A DNA stretch of 53,539 nucleotides from Streptomyces hyaluromycini (GTDB lineage Bacteria; Actinomycetota; Actinomycetes; Streptomycetales; Streptomycetaceae). Under the pieces are notes generated by a model that was not told where the DNA came from, did not search any database, and saw nothing but the letters and a program-made list of their open reading frames with translations. The position numbers and the translations under genes were made by a program. The DNA lies in the NCBI RefSeq assembly GCF_002217755.1, contig NZ_BCFL01000044.1, forward strand, positions 1 through 53,539, in the 5' to 3' direction. Shown piece after piece: positions 51,008-53,539 of the stretch (positions are counted from its first letter, which is position 1; each line of letters starts with the position of its first letter).

Positions 51008-51802
51008 ATGAGCGTCACCCGTCACCGTGGCCTGACCGAACCGGCTGCCGACGCGGCCATCGACGCGGCTTGCCGCAACCTGCGGCTGCCCACGATGCGC
51101 GGCCAGTTCTTCGAGCTCGCCGACGCCGCAGCCCGCGACCAAATGACCTACCGCGGGTTCCTGGCCGAGCTGCTGATGGCCGAATGCGACGACCGCAACC
51201 GCCGCCGTTCCGAGCGCCGGATCAAAGCCGCGGGCTTCCCCCGCGAGAAGGCACTGCGCACCTTCGAGTTCGACGCGAACCCCGCCATCGACCCGGCTGC
51301 CATCCATACCCTGGCTTCATGCGAGTGGGTCCGCAAAGGGCTGCCCCTGTGTCTGATCGGCGACTCAGGCACCGGCAAGTCGCACTTGCTGATCTCGCTG
51401 GGCACCGAGGCCGCGATGGCCGGCTTCCGGGTCAGGTACGTCCTGGCCACCAAGCTCGTCAACGAGCTCGTCGAGGCCGCCGACGAGAAACTGCTGACCA
51501 AGACGATCGCCCGTTACGGACGGGTCGATCTTCTCTGTATTGACGAGCTGGGCTACATGGAGCTGGACCGGCGGGGAGCCGAGCTGCTGTTCCAGGTGCT
51601 GACCGAGCGTGAGGAGAAGAACAGTGTGGCGATCGCCTCCAACGAGTCGTTCTCCTCGTGGACCAAGACATTCACCGACCCCCGGCTCTGCGCGGCCATC
51701 GTGGACCGCCTTACCTTCGGCGGCAACATCATCGAGACAGGCAGCGATTCCTACCGCCTCGCCCACACCAAAGCCCGTCAACAGGCCATCGCAGCTTCTT
51801 AA
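51008..51802 (+). CDS. istB: IS21 helper ATPase IstB
   Basis: 264 residues from ATG 51008, with AAGGAG nine bases upstream, 11 bp after istA. Walker A GDSGTGKSH (near residue 118), Walker B LLCIDELGY and the C-terminal NIIETGSDSYRLAHTKAR are all typical of IstB, the AAA+ DnaC-like ATPase that selects target DNA for IstA. Intact. Confidence 0.92.
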   Translation: MSVTRHRGLTEPAADAAIDAACRNLRLPTMRGQFFELADAAARDQMTYRGFLAELLMAECDDRNRRRSERRIKAAGFPREKALRTFEFDANPAIDPAAIHTLASCEWVRKGLPLCLIGDSGTGKSHLLISLGTEAAMAGFRVRYVLATKLVNELVEAADEKLLTKTIARYGRVDLLCIDELGYMELDRRGAELLFQVLTEREEKNSVAIASNESFSSWTKTFTDPRLCAAIVDRLTFGGNIIETGSDSYRLAHTKARQQAIAAS

Positions 51803-51886
51803 TCGGCCACCGAAGGGGCGCCCATACGCGCCGACGACCGAGCATGCATCATGATCGGATACCGGCAGCGCACAGAGCGGGGGAAG

Positions 51887-52546
51887 ATGATGGTTGCTCC
51901 GGCAGAAGCTGAATCCCACCAGGTTGCGGGCTCGGCGAGAGCTTCGCAGCCATCCGGCGGACTGATCATCTTCCTGAACGGCACATCCAGTTCGGGGAAG
52001 TCGAGTATCGCCAAGGAGCTCCTCCCGGTCCTGGACGACACGTATTTCCACATGCCGGTGGACGCCTTCCACGCCATGCGGGCGCGGCGGGACATCGCAC
52101 CGGACGAAGTGCCCGCCATGCTCAGGCGCACCTGGATGGGCTTCCACCGCGCGGTCGCCGGCATGGCCGCGGGCGGCAACAACATCGTGGTCGACCACGT
52201 CCTGAGCGAGCAGTGGCGTCTACTCGACTGCGTCGCCCTGTTCACCCCCGAAGACGTGGTCCTGGTCGGAGTGCACTGCCCCTTGCCGGAGCTCGCGCGG
52301 CGGGAGCAAGAGCGCGGGGACCGTCCACCAGGGCTGGCCGCGCGCCAGATTACCCAGGTCCATGCCCACGGCCTCTACGACATCGAGTGCGACACGAGCA
52401 CCGCCAGTCCGGCCGACTGCGCTCAACGGATCAAGAACTTCCTACCACATCGTCCGACCCCCACAGCATTCGAGAAACTGAGGGCGAACCCCCCGGCCGA
52501 TCAGCCACTGTCCCGTCTCGAAGGATCTGGCCTCCGTTTCAAGTGA
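51887..52546 (+). CDS. chloramphenicol-phosphotransferase-like kinase (IS21 passenger)
   Basis: About 219 residues from ATG 51887 (GGGGGAAG just upstream); ATG 51851 and 51890 are alternatives. Walker A NGTSSSGKSS near the N-terminus, then VDAFHAMRARRDIAPDE with the Asp that acts as base in CPT, VVDHVLSEQWRLLDC and HCPLPELARREQERGDRPPG (LID region). This is the CPT family first known from chloramphenicol 3-O-phosphotransferase of Streptomyces venezuelae. The substrate may differ, so a resistance role is an inference. It lies between istB and the right end of the element. Confidence 0.78.
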   Translation: MMVAPAEAESHQVAGSARASQPSGGLIIFLNGTSSSGKSSIAKELLPVLDDTYFHMPVDAFHAMRARRDIAPDEVPAMLRRTWMGFHRAVAGMAAGGNNIVVDHVLSEQWRLLDCVALFTPEDVVLVGVHCPLPELARREQERGDRPPGLAARQITQVHAHGLYDIECDTSTASPADCAQRIKNFLPHRPTPTAFEKLRANPPADQPLSRLEGSGLRFK

Positions 52547-52618
52547 CCTGGTCTGATGCGTCGTTGCTCTCAGTTGATCCGGTTCGTCATCCTGATCACT
52601 GCACTACTCTGTCGAGCC

Positions 52619-53263
52619 ATGAACGCGGACCGCTGGTTGGCAGACACCCGGACCTCCTACGACACCGTCGCGGTCAGCTATGCCGACCAAATACGCGAAG
52701 CTCTGGCCGGGGCGCCGTATCTTCGGGCGGCTCTGGCGCTGTTCGCCGACTTGGTGCACACCGCTGGCGGTGGGCCGGTGGCGGACGTGGGCTGCGGACC
52801 TGGACACGTCACCGCTCACCTGCACGAGCTGGGTGTGGACGCTTTCGGCATCGACCTTTCCTCCGTGATGATCGACGTGGCTCGGCGTGACCACCCCCAC
52901 CTGCGGTTCGAGGTGGGCTCGATGACCGACCTCGACCTCGCCGATGCTTCGGTCGTCGGCCTGCTCGCAATTTGGTCGTTGATTCACGTCCCCGACGAAG
53001 CAGTACCCACGGTCTTCGACCACTTCCGGCGCGTGTTGCGTCCCGGCGGACCACTACTGCTCGGCTTTCACGTCGGCGACGAGTCGAGGCTGAAGACGCA
53101 GGGCTACGGCGGCCACCCGATGAACGTCCACGTTCACCGCCGCCAGCCTGACCAAGTGGCGGCCTGGCTACGCGATGCCGGGTTCACCGTCGAGGCCCGA
53201 ATGCTGATCGACCCCGACGAAAGCGTTCCAGGTGCGGTCCTCTTCGCGCGCCGTCAGTCCTAG
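52619..53263 (+). CDS. class I SAM-dependent methyltransferase (IS21 passenger)
   Basis: 214 residues from ATG 52619; the in-frame ATG 52556 would add 21 unusual residues. Motif I VADVGCGPGHVTAHL (about 51-65), FGIDLSSVMIDVAR, SMTDLDLADASVVGLLAIWS and VLRPGGPLLLGFHVG mark a methyltransferase type 11/25 protein. Start about 70 bp after the kinase gene; both are enclosed by the IS21 ends. Target unknown; small-molecule (possibly antibiotic) modification is plausible from context. Confidence 0.82.
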   Translation: MNADRWLADTRTSYDTVAVSYADQIREALAGAPYLRAALALFADLVHTAGGGPVADVGCGPGHVTAHLHELGVDAFGIDLSSVMIDVARRDHPHLRFEVGSMTDLDLADASVVGLLAIWSLIHVPDEAVPTVFDHFRRVLRPGGPLLLGFHVGDESRLKTQGYGGHPMNVHVHRRQPDQVAAWLRDAGFTVEARMLIDPDESVPGAVLFARRQS

Positions 53264-53455
53264 CCACGTCAGCAGTCCAGTTGCAGCGACGATGCTGCCG
53301 TCGCCGCTCTCTTCCAACTGCTTGACGAGTTCCTGGAAGTACGTGACAGGCGCGATGGCCCGCTCAAGGGTCGTGTCCCTCGTCGTGGTGTTGGGGATCA
53401 ACTGACGGGTGGGGCCAAAATACTTGTTCAAATCACGCCCCAATAATAGCTACCT
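53264..53455. other. right inner end of the IS21 element, no convincing gene
   Basis: A minus-strand frame from TTG 53443 encodes YFGPTRQLIPNTTTRD and VTYFQELVKQLEESGDG, helical and plausible as a short peptide, but it runs into the methyltransferase gene and has no clear ribosome binding site. GGGTGGGGCCA near 53407 repeats the element-end motif. Confidence 0.3.
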
Positions 53456-53504
53456 GGGGCCGCAGGACCCGTTCCTCTGGGGCCAACTGACACGTTCGAA
53501 GCCA
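53456..53504 (-). repeat. right inverted end of the IS21 element
   Basis: Reverse complement starts TGGCTTCGAACG and shares TGGCCCCAGAGGAACG with the left end. Confidence 0.8.
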
Positions 53505-53539
53505 CATGGGCAACGGCAACCATCGAACGGACCACGCGA
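53505..53539 (+). pseudogene. DUF6207-family gene, 3' part (runs off the window)
   Basis: After the CATGGG duplication the frame reads WATATIERTTR, the conserved continuation of DUF6207 proteins, completing the gene begun at 48990. Confidence 0.7.

Larger units (their letters stand above)
49218..53504. mobile_element. IS21-family element (4287 bp) with passenger genes
   Basis: Ends begin TGGCT...GAACG and share TGGCCCCAGAGGAACG; the 49-bp inverted ends (49218-49266 and 53456-53504) match at 38 positions by eye. The target duplication CATGGG is at 49212-49217 and 53505-53510, and removing the element plus one copy restores the DUF6207 reading frame across AAG ACA TGG GCA. Inside are istA (frameshifted), istB, a kinase gene and a methyltransferase gene. 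Ordinary IS21 elements are about 2-2.5 kb and end just after istB, so about 1.7 kb here is cargo. Confidence 0.85.

Noticed and set aside
53168..53443. A 91-codon minus-strand gene at the right end of the IS21 element
   Set aside because: It overlaps the methyltransferase gene for about 95 bases, starts at TTG with no ribosome binding site and matches nothing I know; kept only as a note.
1..53539. CRISPR arrays, rRNA and tRNA genes
   Set aside because: Looked for regularly spaced repeats and tRNA cloverleaf landmarks; none were found. In particular, neither island border lies in a tRNA gene.

Overview
The window is high-GC actinobacterial DNA, almost certainly from Streptomyces: strongly biased codon use, ATGA/GTGA gene overlaps, and many Streptomyces-type accessory families (DUF4913, DUF6207, three-integrase loci, IS110, IS21 and IS5 remnants). 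It looks like a chromosome arm or large plasmid shaped by repeated insertion and decay.

Layout. (1) 1-2765: 3' end of an IS110-type transposase, two hypothetical genes, and the 3' part of an ATP-dependent DNA ligase gene on the minus strand. (2) About 2766-32164: a 29.4-kb genomic island inside that ligase gene. The missing first 26 codons of the ligase lie just beyond its right end (32165-32242, same strand), and the two halves join at the active-site motif (YEMK|FDGHR). The island opens at its left end with a four-gene operon of three tyrosine recombinases plus a small HTH/coiled-coil protein, the hallmark of GInt islands (ginABCD) and related to Tn554 tnpABC. Its main cargo is a 19-kb nonribosomal peptide cluster (11148-30379) with a divergent MFS exporter and a DeoR-type regulator. 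(3) 32165-38544: small ORFs, a mosaic of gene scraps (GlsB, ActP, DUF485, MoaA) and a plasmid-like minus-strand operon with DUF4913 and RelE-like members, then a methyltransferase. (4) 38711-45026: a second, divergent recombinase operon of the same four-gene type, also decayed. (5) 45075-47366: an ArsR-type repressor and MFS pump with a striking palindromic operator, bracketed by inverted IS5 remnants. (6) 47459-48882: a headless Y-family polymerase and a hypothetical gene. (7) 49218-53504: an IS21-family element with 49-bp inverted ends and a 6-bp target duplication (CATGGG), inserted in a DUF6207 gene and carrying two passenger genes (a chloramphenicol-phosphotransferase-like kinase and a methyltransferase).

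How the biosynthetic genes fit together. A fatty acyl-AMP ligase fused to an acyl-CoA-dehydrogenase domain and a carrier (11148-14825) should load a fatty acid and desaturate it on the carrier. The dimodular NRPS (C-A-PCP-Cy-A-PCP) should add an aromatic, Phe-like residue and then a cysteine cyclised to thiazoline. The next subunit is C-PCP with no adenylation domain and, unexpectedly, a C-terminal seven-bladed beta-propeller. Two degenerate free-standing condensation-like proteins, a type II thioesterase (Cys nucleophile) fused to a C-methyltransferase, a free carrier protein and a P450 complete the set. I do not recognise this cluster; the predicted product is an alpha,beta-unsaturated, thiazoline-containing lipopeptide.

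Nearly every mobile or flanking gene carries a frameshift or nonsense mutation, while the roughly 20 kb of biosynthetic genes has none. That pattern argues for real decay outside selected cargo rather than poor sequence. All family calls and alignments were made by eye.
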